Positions 45,448 to 58,366 of a stretch of 64,000 nucleotides of DNA are shown in pieces. The translations under genes were made by a program, and so were the position numbers. This DNA is from Dasypus novemcinctus (Eukaryota; Chordata; Mammalia; Cingulata; Dasypodidae), in contig NC_080673.1 in NCBI RefSeq assembly GCF_030445035.2, positions 155,740,216-155,804,215 of the forward strand, in the 5' to 3' direction. The notes below the pieces were generated by a model, which was not told the DNA's origin, ran no database searches, and was given only the letters and a program-made list of their open reading frames with translations. Each line of letters begins with the position of its first letter. Within the stretch, counting starts at the first letter, position 1.

Positions 45448-48400
45448 ATCAGACACTAAATTGTTTTATTTGGAGGGTGACCATGCTTTGCTGAGAACCT
45501 AGTTCATGTTAAGTCTAACGGTTAACCCAGGACTGGTTCTAGTCCTTTTTACCCAACTTTAAAAATCAAAACAGGACACTGGATCTGATTCTCTGGATTA
45601 CAAGCACCCATAGATCTGTAGGTTCATGGGAAGAAGAAAAGAAGCCTTCCCTTGGTTTCAGTAATTTTATTACCACACATCATAATATTTACAAATAATT
45701 AACACTTCATTTCAATGTATTTACTGCTCTTGAAAAGGATGTGTTCCAAGGCTTAGTGGGACATAAGGATTTTCTCTAAATGGAATATCTTTCCAAGATT
45801 TCTTTGTAAAATACTGCTCTTCAAAGCAGAGCTCATTTACATGCTAGAGTACCCTGTACCATCCAGCAATTACTAGAAGCTTAAGGCTTTCTAAGGCAAC
45901 TCTCCAGTTTATAGAGACTAAAACCAAATATGACACACATTTCAGAAAGCCCCATCAAAGAATGGACAGTTGAATTGTATCCAGTAATTAACAAAACTCC
46001 ATTATCTCAAGACTCTCTCAACAAAAAGTCTCTTACTGATGCAAGATGTTCTCCTTTGGAATGAATGTCAGATGCATAATTTGCTTAACTAAAACTTTTC
46101 CTATACTATTGAATTCCTATACATTTTAATTCACCATACCGTCAATGCTTTTTAAGGCAACCAGTATTAATGTCCATACATCAGACTGGTAATTCAGTCC
46201 AAGAGTCTGTATTATGGCCTGAAACACTCCTAGCCATATTAGAGAAGCACATGGATCAGATCCGTGTAATACAAGTTCACGTAAACAGAAGCTGACACTG
46301 GACAAAACCTCATTATTTCTTAGATCTAGCATCTTTCATTTTTATGGCCACAGAGAAAAGTTGCTGATAAATATAATTCTCATTTGGTACAAGAAGCCTG
46401 TTACCTTGGGTTGTTTTGTTTCCAGCCTCATTTAACTGAAAGGATTCAGATCACAACAGGACTCTCCCATCAAAGTCCAGTGACACCAGCCAAACTGAGC
46501 AATTTTGCAAACAATTTTGATTTTTTAAAATATTACATTAAGACACTTGACTTCTTTTTCGGTGCCCCCTTAAAATGTGCACCCAATGCACTTAACCTCA
46601 CTCATCTTACCCTAGTCCCAATCCTGGTCTCCCAAAGGAATCCCAGAAGAAAGTTAGAAGTCTTATTTGAACAATATGGTTTATATTCCAGAAGGTAAAC
46701 AGCAAGGTAACACAAAAATAGGTAATCCCTTCTCATTTAGGGCTTTCCAAGAATTTTGAAGATGATTTCTGCATTCCTAACACTGCACATGTCTTTTTAA
46801 AAATTAAATACAAATAAAATAGATGCTGTCAGCACTAGATATTATAGCCCTAGACTTGTCGATGGCTTAGAATGTCAATTAACAGCTTCCTTCTTATTGA
46901 TAATAAACCAACACCAAGAAAGAATTTTCTTTCCTTCAGTCATCAGTGACAATATCCTAAAACCCTTACAGCTCTGAGGACTCTATAAAAGCCAGGGATC
47001 AATCCCCTCACCCCCAAAAGTCTGGCCTGAATGTTTAAGGGTCTTCAGAGCTGGAAATGAAGCCTAGGAAAGGGAAGATGAAATAGAGAGTCCCTGGTAA
47101 AATTTTCCTCAGTGATTAGTATTTTTAACTTAGGTGAGTAGTCATTGACTAAAGTCTTACTGAACAGATCAATTCTTTGGTGGCAAAGATATAAATTTAA
47201 TATCAGTCTTTTCTGAAATATTATCTCATTACAAAATAAAATATACATGCCAAAGCAGGCTTACAGGAGCCCAAACAGAAATCTATATTTTTGACATGAA
47301 ACATTTTTACTTCTACAGAGATTATTTTAAAAAGAAAGAGAACAGTTATTACTAATGCTGTGAATCTTTCTTCCTTTCATAAAGAATTATGGCTTTTTCA
47401 AACACTCTAGGAACAGCACTCTGATGAGGCTCTGTAATTTCCTAGAGTTATCGTTCCATTTTCCAGGTGAAAACTAAAGTTTCCTGAAACTGAGCTCCAT
47501 GCCCAGAACTTGAGGAGTTTGGCCATATGAAATGCTAATCATCTAAAAAAAAATCCTAGAAATCTTAGAGGATCATGAAAGAAACCATTGGTTTCTCCTT
47601 TTCAATATTTAGGAGCAAAGAGCTTTGTCCAAAACAACATTTAACAAATTCTTTGTGTCTCAATAAGAAGTCTAAGTTGAAAAGATGATGGTGTTAGGGT
47701 GCATAAGAGGATTTAAAAATTAACTAAAAAAATGAAAAAGCCTCTAGCACAGAAATTGCTTCTTGAGCCTTAACGTGGTCAGATGCATAAATCCTGTTAG
47801 GTATGATTATGTACTTATTTAACACTTCACATTTTCTATCACACTTTGTATTGTTTATGCCTGGCCATCCTCCAGCAATTTATTCAATCCAAATGTATGA
47901 GGAGCAGTAAAACTAGCAATTACATTATAGATTTTATCTGAAGAATTGCTATTTATTTCCCAATTTGAATCTTCTTTGATTGTTGGTGTCCTCTCATTTC
48001 TTAAGCAACATTGCCATCTTGTGGTTAAATTCATACATTTCCCAGGAAAACTGCAGGCTTAAGCAAAGTAGAGACCCCAAGTATATCAAAGATTAGAATT
48101 GACATATACTCCCAGAATCAGGTTGATTAGAGAGGGAGAGACCATCCCAAGAAATCATATTACAATTTTTCTTTCCAGTAATCAGTGTTGGTTTATTGTA
48201 CTTTATTACCTTTGACTATCTAATGCAGAAAAGCTGAATTCGGGCAAGGAAAACATTAAGAAAAAAATCTGTCTTCTCCAGGCATTTTTATTAGAACTAT
48301 TAGCCCCTGCAACACTCAAATTGGGATTACATTTGGCTCCTCTATATAGATATTTCTTTTCTAGAACTTTTCAAATGGAACCAACTCTCAACATGGTGTG

Positions 48401-48504
48401 ATGAGATTATACTTGACCCTTTCTCTTAAAAAGGGGCTGGGCGGGGAAGGCTTTGGTTTTTCCTGAATGGAAACTGAAACAGGTTAACTTTCTTTTCCTT
48501 TTTT
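45448..48504. other. Long unique sequence
   Basis: AT-rich DNA of 3 kb with no recognised gene or transposon. A plus-strand open frame at 46384-46698 lacks an ATG at its start and splice support. Confidence 0.4.
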
Positions 48505-48898
48505 TGATTTTGAGAAGTAAAAATGATTTATTGAAGGCCGGCTGGACTCAGGAATTTTCTGTTTCAAACCCCAGCCCTGAACAAGACTTTCAAGTTCCTT
48601 TTATACAGGGTGGGAAATCAAATGGTGCTTTTATGAAAGAAAACAACTTTCTTTGTTAATTAAGTGTTTGCCTGAGTACCAGACAGGTTTTGAATTAACA
48701 TATCACCCACATTCTGTCTGGATGCAACTTTGAATACACATTCAGTCTTACATCCTTTCTGAACATTCAAAGCCTCGGCATCACCACATCAGAGTCTCCC
48801 TGGACTGACTGGTATGTATATAGAGTTTGCACTGCTAAATTGCCTTCCAGGACTGGAGTCGTTGCCATGGTCACCAGCGGCAGGACTGCAGCCTCTCA
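48505..48898 (-). mobile_element. Retroviral-type solo LTR, copy 1
   Basis: Read on the minus strand it starts TGAGAGGCTGCAG at 48898 and ends CTTCTCAAAATCA, i.e. TG..CA. A TATA box (TATAAAAG) lies at 48598-48605 and an AATAAA signal at 48527-48532, about 70 bp apart, in LTR order (U3, TATA, R, polyA, U5). It is homologous along its length to the element at 51658-51997. The family is not one I can name. I see no primer binding site, polypurine tract or retroviral genes next to it. Confidence 0.7.
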
Positions 48899-49070
48899 CT
48901 GTCCCGCACTCACAGGACAGGACACTTACAGCTTAGGTTTTCTACTAAGAGACGAACAGCCTCCCACCCATAGCCCACATCATTTCCCCCCCTTATGCCA
49001 AAGCTTAATTTGCTAAGTTTTGGCATAATTATTGTTGGAGTTAAGAGGTGGGTGGCTATTTGTTGTTTTG

Positions 49071-49478
49071 TTTGTTTGTTTTTTTAGAGATTTATTTATT
49101 TCTCTCCCCTTCCCCGCCCCAGTTGTCTGTTCTCTGTGTCTATGTGCTGTGTCTTCTTCTTTGTCCACTTTTGTTGTTGTCAGCGGGCACAGGAATCTGT
49201 GCTTCTTTTTTTTTGGTTGCATCAGCTCTCCATGTGGGCAGTGCCATTCTTAGGCAGGCTGCACTTTTTTTCGTGGTGGGTGGTTCTCCTTACGGGATGC
49301 ACTCCTTGCGTGTGGGGCTCCCCTACGAGGGGGACACCCCTGCATGGCAGGGCACTCCTTGCGCACATCAGCACTGCGCGTGGGCCAGCTCCACATGGGT
49401 CAAAGAGGCCTGGGGTTTGAACTGTAGACCTTCCACGTGGTAGACGGAAGCCCTATCCATGGGCCAAGTCCGCTTCCC
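49071..49478 (-). mobile_element. Full-length DAS-SINE, antisense
   Basis: Minus strand: head 'gggaagcggacttggccca' at 49478, body with 'gtggagctggcccacgcgc', 'gtgccctgccatgcagggg', and tail 'agagaaataaataaatctc' with A-run. Flanks share 'tt(g/c)gttgttttg'. The antisense strand is open for about 130 codons, again an artefact of the SINE body. Confidence 0.92.
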
Positions 49479-49999
49479 TGTTCGTTGTTTTGATTGATTA
49501 CTTCACTTATCAGTTTTCAGTGGGTAACAGCCAGGATCCTGGTTTTAGAAGTTTTAGTTCTGGATAGTAGAATCGGGGCGGGCCCCCTGCCATTTTCCTG
49601 GGGCCACTGGCACTCGCATGGATTTCCAGTCAGGCCCCAGATCCATCTATTAATTTTTACTCTTAAAGAGTTTACACCTTTAATCTTAAAGGGGTGCTGA
49701 AGGGAGATGATCTATTTTCTGCAACTGCTTCCTGCTGGTCATGGGCTATAGTCATTGCCTAACAAAGTATAAAACTTTTATTTTATTTTAACTGGAGGAA
49801 GATGAATCTGGCATTCTGCACGAAGCTGGATGAAGTTTTCATATGGTTAATAAGATGTTCATTCTGAAAGAAACACATTTAATTAAAATTTTGGAATACT
49901 CGTTTTTTAAAAGAGGACCCTGGATTACAGAGGTAGACAAGGTTAGGTGCCTATAAAGATGGCACCCCTTTTTAAAAGCTGGTGGGAACAGTGTGTGTA

Positions 50000-50032
<33 letters not shown>

Positions 50033-51395
50033 AAGTTATTTATTTTCAGAGAGAAATTGCAACAGATACTTAGCTTTGTTTTGAAGATGTATTTCAGGCT
50101 GTTTAATGATTGGCACTCATGTGCTCTGTCAGATGCTCCTGGTGAACTGGCACCTTTTGGACAGTTGGTTTCATTTAGGATTAGTGCACCAAGTTGGAAA
50201 TTTTCTTAGTTTTTAGCTGTGGGAGTGATTAGAACTACAGAATAAAGGCTTTTTTTTGTTTTTTACATTTTGGTTTTAATTGTACAATTTCTGGTAATTT
50301 TGACTGTTCAATAGGTGACCCATTATTAGCAAGCAAGCTTCATTTTTGCTACACAGTAGAGTACAGTAGAATAGTAAGTTGGCTGAACCTGGCACCAATT
50401 AACCAGCTACCTGCAAGCCACTGGTGGGTCCCATTGTTTTTCAGCTAAGACTGCCACCTCATTTTATAGGCATGTTCACTAACTATTTAGAAAATGAAGG
50501 TACCAGGAATTTAACATGTCTAATATACTTTTGTACCTGATCCAGAATAGAAAAGATAATGTTATTATTAGGCATATATTTAGTACAGGATAAAAGTACA
50601 GCACTTAATATTAATTAATGTATTACTTAATGCATAAGGATTCTGAGTTGCAATTAATAGTTTTAAGAAACAGGTTAACTTTCAATCTTTGGGATATTTG
50701 ATACATTGCCAGGTAAACAGAAAAGTCAAATTTCTCTCCTCTTATTCAATGTTTGGGAAAAGTCCAGTTGAGGTAGGCCACCTGTAAGTTCCAATAATTG
50801 GATGTCAGTTTCATTCTATTTTATATTCTTCTCCTGAGACTCTGGCAGGAATAATCATAAAGATGTTCCCAAGTCTGGATTATCCAGGCGACTCTAACTC
50901 CTTTTGGCAGACAACCATGACTATGCAAACTCTGTCCGAGGAGAACTCCTTATTCCTGAGTTCAACTCTGACTCCAGCTCTCAATTACACAACAATGAAC
51001 ATGAAATCTACAGGGTAAAAGAGAATGACTTATGAATTTAGTAAGAAATACATATTCTGACAGCTCAACAATGAAGCTGTCCAAATCTGAAACACAAGAA
51101 AATTTTAACCTCTAGGGAAGAGAAATAAAATTGCTATTCTTTTTCTTCTCTTTTATTGACAATTTAATTACATAACCCATAACTAGCCATATATTTATAT
51201 GTATGTGTGCAGATGAAGAATACATACTCTAAATTTTCAATAGTTTAGCTATTTCTGGATTATAGTAGTTTAATATTCCCATAAGCTTTTAAATTAATAC
51301 ATTGTTTGCTATTTAGAAAGTTAAAAGTAGTATAATAGAGGCAATAAATTATTTCTGCAATATTCTGCTTATGAATCATTAAAGCCAGGTTTAGA
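49479..51395. other. Unique sequence with a TA/T tract
   Basis: (GT)n-(TA)n-(T)n runs at 49991-50033. Nothing else recognised. Although it lies between two LTR copies, I see no gag, pol or env-like frame. Confidence 0.45.
49991..50033. repeat. (GT)n(TA)n(T)n composite simple repeat
   Basis: Four GT units, about ten TA units, then about 18 T. Confidence 0.9.
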
Positions 51396-51545
51396 CCAAA
51401 GTTTTCCAAACTTGTCTGCTGGCATTAAAAATACAGATGCCCCTGAAAATTCTGATTCAGTATGTTTGGGGTAGGATCTAAGAATCTGTCTCTGATAAGC
51501 ATGCCAAGTGATTTTCATCATCAGTTTTGGGACATACTAGTCTAG
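51396..51545 (+). repeat. MER5A-like hAT MITE relic
   Basis: 'ttttccaaacttgtctgct', 'gaaaattctgattcagtat', 'gtttggggtaggatctaaga', 'gataagcatgccaagtgatt' follow the MER5A order. The termini are decayed. Confidence 0.65.
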
Positions 51546-51657
51546 ACATTTTTTTTGAAGTGCCATACGTAAGATGTAGGTATAAGCATAGCTCAAGATG
51601 TTGTAGAATTTGAGAAAGGTTCAATTATTTGCGTATAGAAAGGCCAGGACTCAGGAA

Positions 51658-51997
51658 TGATTTTGAGAAGGAAAAAATGGTTTATTGACGGCCAGCCGGA
51701 CTCGGGAGCTTTCAGTTGCAAACCCGAGCCCAGAACAAGAATTTTGAGTTCCTTTTATACAGAGGAAGGGCTAAATCGTTCTTTGTTTCAGTGTTCAATA
51801 GGTTTGAATTAGCATATATATCTTCCACATCCTAGGTAAGCTTTTAGCATGGACTTCATACATTCTAGATAAGCTTTTAGCACATTTGGTTTGCATTTTC
51901 CCTGAATATTTAAAGTTTATAGAGTTTGCATTGATAAACTGTTCCCTGGAACTGGACTCATTGCCATGGTTACCAAGGGCAGGGCTGTAGCCTCTCA
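51658..51997 (-). mobile_element. Retroviral-type solo LTR, copy 2
   Basis: Same structure as 48505-48898: minus strand TGAGAGGCTACAG to CTTCTCAAAATCA, TATAAAAG at 51752-51759 and AATAAA at 51681-51686. Shared blocks include 'gacggccagccggactcg', 'agttccttttatacag' and 'tagagtttgcattgataaac'. It is shorter because of internal deletions. The two copies differ at many positions, so they are old or independent insertions. Confidence 0.7.
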
Positions 51998-52854
51998 CCA
52001 AAACCTATTTGAAGTTTTAAATATAATTTATTTTTTAAAGTTATTGGTCATTTTTAATAACCCAAACATTCAAAATTTTGGAAAATTACTTGAAATTTTC
52101 ATAAAATTAATGCATCATATGAATCATGGTGTAAGTGTATCTTTATAGGGAATATTATTCAGTGTGTTCTAATTTTTTAAGTATTTTCTTTTTCATTGAT
52201 TCACACATTACATTAAATGTTAGGCACTTGTATGTAAGTAATATAAATGGATTTATATAAGGGAGATTAACTGGGAAAACTGAAACCTGAAAAAAAAGAA
52301 GACAAAAACAAGGGAGAGAAAACAGAAGTGACCGTGCAAAAGTATAAAAAGTCACTGTCCTAAGGAAAAACATGAAATGCAGAAAAAGCAACACTGATAA
52401 ATATTTTATGATACAAATGATAGAAAAGTGAAGAGGCAAAAGAAAAAAGCCTTTTTTTTTTTAAAGCCTAGGTTTAATTCCATTTTTGACCTTTTATTAT
52501 CTAATGTATCAGGTAAAAAATTTTATCAAGTGATAGGTTCAGTTTTCTTCCTTCACTGGTAAAAACTGATAAACTTCACTCTCAATGGTCAGCAATCCCA
52601 AACTTTAATTCTAAAAATCAGGTCCTAAGGAAGCACTTCCTGAAGTAAGTCTTCTAGAACAGTACCTCTGCAAGAGCTCCTTGGGGAAAAAAGGGTTCCA
52701 GGGTGAAAAAAGTCTGGAATCTCAAAGATTCCCAATGCACAGCAGTACATGAAAGGCTCTGCAGAGAAGACCTGTTCAACTTTTTAACTCAGTATTTTCC
52801 AAATCCATAGGGCCACAGGACATTTTTTTCACTCCACATCTTATTAACACCCTG
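51998..52854. other. Unique AT-rich sequence
   Basis: Nothing recognised. Confidence 0.4.
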
Positions 52855-53060
52855 TGGCATCGGTGAGAAGAGGGTGGGCCTGACATCAAATGACCTGGGT
52901 TTGAACCCTAACTCCAACATTTACTAACTGACAGCCTGGGGCAAATTACTTCATGTCCCCAAGTGTCAGCTTCTTCATCTATAAATGGGGCTAATAATGT
53001 AAAGTGCTCAGTACAATGCTTGGTACATATCAAATGTGTGATTAAATACCAGTTATTAGT
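52855..53060 (+). repeat. MIR SINE, near full length
   Basis: 'caaatgacctgggtttgaac', 'cctaactccaacatttacta', 'ggggcaaattacttcatgtc', 'cttcatctataaatgggg' and 'agtgctcagtacaatgcttg' in MIR sense order. Confidence 0.85.
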
Positions 53061-54174
53061 ATTCTCCAGAGGATATTCTGGGACACTTAAGGTCATCTTT
53101 TTCTGTAAATTATATATACATATAATTTATGCCATCATTCTTATAACCTTCAGAAGAAATTTTATTTCCAAAGAAAATTAAAGAACATTTTTTCCATTAG
53201 GCAATTTTAAATCAAACCAAGAAACATCCGAAGTCAGTTATATCACATAGGAGCGAATGATATGCAGCAAAGAGCAGGTTTCATAAGCAGCAGGATGTAA
53301 TATGGCTACAGATGGGTCCTGGATCCAAGATAAGGTGGGTAGAGCTACTGCTCAGGAAGACAGGAAAAACAGAGTTTTCTCACTGGGCAGTAAGACTGTA
53401 CTCCTGGCAGCTACAACAACAAAAATGGATGAAATGATTTTCATGCCCTCACCATCTCATTCATGGTGAATTTCCATTACATACCCTGCCCACCCTAATC
53501 CTGTACCAAGGACCCTAATAGTCTTTCATATTTCCACTATCTGTAAGACTTTCAGAAATATCCAAAATCTCATTCATACTATAGGGATGCTGCTCCAGGT
53601 TATTTGTATTTGCATTCTAATGTAGCTTTCGGTCTTAACTCTTGAGTAAAGTTCTAAAAGTAAAATGTCAAAATTTGCTAGTAAAGAGGGGGAAAGGGGA
53701 AATGAGGGAGGCCTTCCTGGGGAGGGTTCCTAAAATCACTGTTGTAGAAAGTAGATTCTCCAAACCTGACTATGTGTCTTCTCTTGTTCTAATTAATGCT
53801 TCCTTTCTGAAGGTGGAATGTAAATTCCCTTGGGCCCTGCCTTCCATTTTCAGCCCACTATTTGAGCCGTACCCGAGATTTCTCCCATCCCTTCTCACTA
53901 TATGTTGTGTTGAGCTGGGAAACCTTCTGCATGAAGCCCTGAATGAGTTACTGCATGTTGCAAAGTTGGGGCTTCCACAAGACAGTTCCACGGAAGACAC
54001 TACTTCAACCCACTATCAATCAGATGGATTTAAGATTATCTCCCAAACAAGTGGTCATTAACAGGTACTGCCCCATATTTCAGAGAGATCACAGACCCAC
54101 CTGATAGGTATAGAGCCAAGGAGTGCTAAGAGAATTCTCTCTACAACTCAAAGTCTTGCTTCTCCATTGTATCC
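53061..54174. other. Unique sequence
   Basis: A plus frame is open over 53642-54061 but starts at TTG, and the opposite strand is open too. No family or splice support. Confidence 0.4.
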
Positions 54175-54300
54175 CCCCAGACCTACACAGAGTATGGCAT
54201 ATCATTTAACCAACACATGTTTAGGAATAATGAATGAACACATTAATGTGTACATTAACATATTCATTAATGAATAATGAATGATGAATGAGCAAATAAC
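54175..54300 (+). repeat. LINE-2 3' tail with a TGAATGAA-type microsatellite
   Basis: 'agtatggcatatcatttaa', 'ccaacacatgtttaggaata' then repeated 'aatgaatgatgaatgag' and 'cattaatgtgtacattaaca', the usual L2 terminal repeats expanded and rearranged. Confidence 0.45.
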
Positions 54301-56412
54301 CTCTTTCCATCCTCACTTCAACTTGTGAGCAACAGAGCTGGGTTGTCGCAGCTCTGTTGTTCTAAGGACATGACTTTGAAACTTGCTGCCTGGTCTATGA
54401 AGGTGAGAAGTAAGTAGAAGGGAAATTTGAGCTTCATCCTCAGCATTCCAACCCCAGGAATCAACTGGCAAGGGATCCTACTCATCAAATGACACTCAAG
54501 ATCCTCTGAAAACTGTCCAATTACCAAATAGTTTCTTTAAAATATATTTCACATAATACATTATTTAGGTTGTATCACTTAAATTATGGCTAAAATTGTA
54601 TTGATTTAAGCATACCCATTAATCTTATTCATTTGTTGGTTACCCACAGAAAATAAAAATATCTGTCCAGTTTTGTGATGTAATTGCCTGTGATAGTCTG
54701 GAAAGTATATTCATGCTCTGGGGACATTTTTTCAGAGCAAAAATTGTCCCATCACATTTCATTTTGAAATAAGAAATTTATCACCTGTTTCATTTTCAAG
54801 GTTCTTGCTCACTTTGTACATGAAGTCCAGCACACATCACTGCTTTGATATTTAAATAGTATATACTGAATGTCAGTTACTCATATGGTTCCCATGGTTC
54901 ACATTTCAATGATCTAATGCAATAAGTAAACTACTTTCTTAAAAGCTCCATAACAATTTCCTCCTAATTATAAGTATGAATTTATCCAAAGTAATGCTAC
55001 TAAGAAATCTTCACCTCAACCCAAATTTTATAGAATGGTATTTGAAGCAGTCTGCCTCATGAAGAATTTGTAGGATGCCTAAGAGAATTGGAATGGTCAG
55101 AAAATTGCCATAATACTTAGGAACACAGCTCTTCTTATGGGTTTTCTCCCTGCACTCCTTTCATTATCTAATGACTCTTGAATTAAAAGACTGAGCAATT
55201 CACCAGTGGATGACATAACTGGTTACCTTCTCTTGTGTTGGTCATTACACTCCACTATCGCCTTTCCTTGCTTTCTTATGTAGAGGTATTTGCCCCATAA
55301 AGGAATGTATTTAAATCCTTGATTTGATATGTGATATTCTATCTTTTAAATTTGCTGTACTCTGATGCCACTTTTTTTCCTTTCTTCCTTCTTATGTGCT
55401 TTCTATTACAGGAAAATTACAAAGGAATGCAACTTTGAACTGGCATCCTGTTCACCACTTTGTCCCTAGAGAACATGTACTGTATCTAGCACTCATTATT
55501 CAATGAGTTTATGAATGAATGAACCAATAAACAAAAGAAATGCCATAGAGAAACAAGAGAATACATGAGCCATGGAAAAACAAAAGAAAACAGGGTAGAA
55601 TATTATGGGAATAAAGAGTCATGGAAGAAAATGACATGATGTACTGGATGATGCAGTTCCTTACCTATGACTTGGGAGACTCTCCAAGATTTGTGGTGGG
55701 GGGCAACGGAAATAATGCAAGTGAAAGCTCCATGAAAATGGCAAAGCACTACTCAAAGAGAACATCTTGAATATGGTAACAATGAACTGCAAATAGACTA
55801 AAGCTGTCCCACTAAGCTACAGCATGGAATCACAGTAATCAGAGGGTCAGCACTAGGGCAGGAGCACAGGTGACATTTACTGATTGAATTTGTTACCCTG
55901 GTTCAGGTCCCACAGAATCGAAATGGATGAAGCCCATCGATGAATTTGGGTACTGGAAGAAAAGCATTTCACTGCAAAGAACCTATAGTTACAGAAACAC
56001 TCTTCTTTTTTATTTTATTTTATTTTATTAGTAGATATTAAGTCAATAATACAGAAACTTACATGCAGGTTACAATGTCAGAGCTTTTCATTTTTCAGAA
56101 TCCCTAAGTTTAAGGCACATGCCCGATGAAATGAGCATAGGTCAGCATCTTTTGGTTCTGTGGATTCTTGCCAAAACTTATTCTAAACTATTCAGCGCTC
56201 TCTCTCTATGTTACAGTTTAAATCAGAAACTCGAGAAAGGGCAAAGAGCCAGACAGGGTAAAGAGCAAGTAAACTGAGTTACCTCTTTCCAAATCAGGAC
56301 ATGTGTTCAGCTCCAGAGAGAAATTCTAATATGTGCGTAGAGATTTTAGAAAAGACCGATTTGAATCATGGATCCTCAGAACTTTAGAGCTAAAAAGACC
56401 TTTAAAAATCTA
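54301..56412. other. Unique sequence, with a possible L2 tail and a (TTTTA)n patch
   Basis: A weak L2-like 3' end ('agaacatgtactgtatctag', 'tatgaatgaatgaacc') lies at about 55450-55530 and (TTTTA)n at 56005-56030. The rest is unrecognised. Confidence 0.4.
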
Positions 56413-56615
56413 GTTCTGTGAGTCTCCATGGGAGTGGTACTAATCTGGAGCATTTTGGAAATCTGCGAGGGTGTCTTTTAGTAATTCTGGCATTTAGAGG
56501 ATAAGGGCCATGGTCACTAGATATCCTGCAAGGTACAGGGCAGATTTGCACGATGATGAAATTTTCCTTTTTTCCTTATCGCCTGGGCCTATCAAATGTC
56601 CTGCTGGGTATTGGT
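56413..56615 (+). repeat. MER20-like hAT relic
   Basis: 'ggagcattttggaaatctg', 'taattctggcatttagagg', 'ataagggccatggtcactag', 'atatcctgcaaggtacaggg' resemble the MER20 core. The ends are lost. Confidence 0.5.
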
Positions 56616-57239
56616 ATAAATTAAAAAAATAAACAAAAAACACTGTTGATAATTATCTGGGCTTAGAACCTAACACCATTTAGCATACAACACAAAGTAA
56701 TTGTGACATGGTTTTAATGTATATTGATTTTTGGAGGAATACAAATACTATGTAAATCAAAGCAAGAGTACATTTTTTGTTTGAAACTTTACCAAGATTT
56801 GTCCACCATTTCATAAAATCGGTAGGGTTCAATGGGACCTCATATATATATATTTTTAATGTAATATTATTACAAAGTAAATAAAATAAAATAAAATTTA
56901 AAAAAATAAAATAAAATCATATCCAACGATAACACCATTTGTGATTTTATGATGCCAGTACATCACACATTGATCTGCATTGATTGCTAGTGAGTCTACA
57001 TATAGGTGCAAGAATCTACTTAATTTTCTCTTCTAGGATGCTTTTGCCCAAGTTTTTTAATTGAAATACATTTTATTAAAAATTGCTTTTCTTTTTGTCT
57101 ATTTTATATTACAGTTAAGGCACCATATTCATTGTTTAAAATTACATGTGCATACAAATTATTTTAACTACAAATTTTACTTTAGGATATCCAAAATATT
57201 TGTTATTAAGTGGGGGGAGGCACTAGGTCTAGTAGGATT
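56616..57239. other. AT-rich sequence with AATAA repeats
   Basis: An irregular (AATAA)n tract lies at 56876-56921. Nothing else recognised. Confidence 0.5.
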
Positions 57240-57400
57240 GGGAGAACCACTACTGTCATCTAATTTCCTCAACTCTACAGTGAGGAAACTGAGGCTCAGA
57301 GAGATGAAGTAACTCGCTCAAGGGCCACGGAGCAACCTGACGACGGCGCTGGAACTAGGTGTCACCTGGGCTCTTGGTGCCCCTTCCAGCACACTGTCTC
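57240..57400 (-). repeat. MIR SINE fragment
   Basis: 'aatttcctcaactctacagt', 'gaggaaactgaggctcagag', 'gatgaagtaactcgctcaag' are reverse-complement MIR, followed by 'cacctgggctcttggtgcc'. Confidence 0.75.
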
Positions 57401-58307
57401 CTCACAAAGTGATGACTACAAAAATGCACAAAGGGGAAAAATTAACCTCACGTTTCAGAATGAGTTGGTGATCTTTAGAATGAAGGGGCTGGGACTGAGG
57501 AAATCTCCCCTTTGTCTAGCTGCCGGCACAAGGGGCAAGGTGCTTTAGAGGAATTTTTGTTTTATTTTGTTTTGTTGTTTTGTGTTGCTTCGTTTTCATC
57601 TGAAAAGAAGTGAGTGACGGTTTTGGCACTGAGCTTATGAAAACTGAGCTTTGGCCAATTCAAAGTTTCTCTCTAAAAGGCAAATGGATTATAACAGTCA
57701 TTTGTGAGGCTTGTGTTTAAGACTGACTTTCAACTGAAAAGGAGCAGAGAGAACACGAATTGTCTCAAAGCTACTTTTCATTATGATCTTGAACTTTAAC
57801 GTGCAACAGTACTTCACAGTGAATCGATCAAGGGATATGCTTTCCATTTAAAACCAGTAAAGGGTGCCCCTAGTTTGAGGCTTTGGGTTTGGTAGTTTTA
57901 GTCTGATGGAGTTCTAGGGAGTCTGAATTTGCAAGCAACAAGGTGCGGAAGGTAAAGGGCAAGTCCCAGGAAGGTTTTATATCTAGCACAAGCATCAAAG
58001 CAATATGAAACATTCCCAGAAAATAAACACTTAGCAATGAACATTTTTCTCAAAGTCAGCTTTCACACGAATCACTGGTCTGCATTTATGAAGCAGAAAT
58101 TATTCCCCAACTATGTGACTTCAACACACAGTAAGTCCTCAACTAAGCCAAACTAGGGACTCCAAAGGTAGGAACAGAGAAGCAAGCCAACTATATTCTC
58201 TGAACTTGTCCTCTTACTACATTTTAGCATTAAAACACTGCTACTGATACAAGTTCCCGAACCTAACATGCAGGCCATCTTCTGAAACTTAAAAGAAAAT
58301 TAAAGTA
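57401..58307. other. Unique sequence
   Basis: T/G-rich patch at 57557-57590; otherwise nothing recognised. Confidence 0.4.
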
Positions 58308-58366
58308 CCCACTATTGTTTAACTAACTTGTTTAGTTAAACCCACTATTGTTTAACTAAGTTAAAG
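58308..58366. repeat. 33-bp partial tandem duplication with a hairpin
   Basis: CCCACTATTGTTTAACTAA occurs at 58308-58326 and exactly again at 58341-58359, a 33-bp spacing. The unit contains a perfect 10-bp inverted repeat, 58317-58326 against 58332-58341, with a 5-base loop (cttgt). The second copy lacks the middle 'cttgttta' of the first. Confidence 0.9.

Noticed and set aside
46384-46698. 104-codon plus-strand frame
   Set aside because: Starts at a non-ATG codon in AT-rich DNA; no acceptor or donor of quality and no recognisable protein.
48505-51997. Intact provirus between the two LTR copies
   Set aside because: No primer binding site, polypurine tract, matching flanks or gag/pol/env frames; the interval holds only a SINE, a MER5A relic and simple repeats.
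53642-54061. 139-codon plus-strand open frame
   Set aside because: It begins with TTG, has no domain I recognise and no splice sites, and the opposite strand is open over the same bases. Chance is sufficient.
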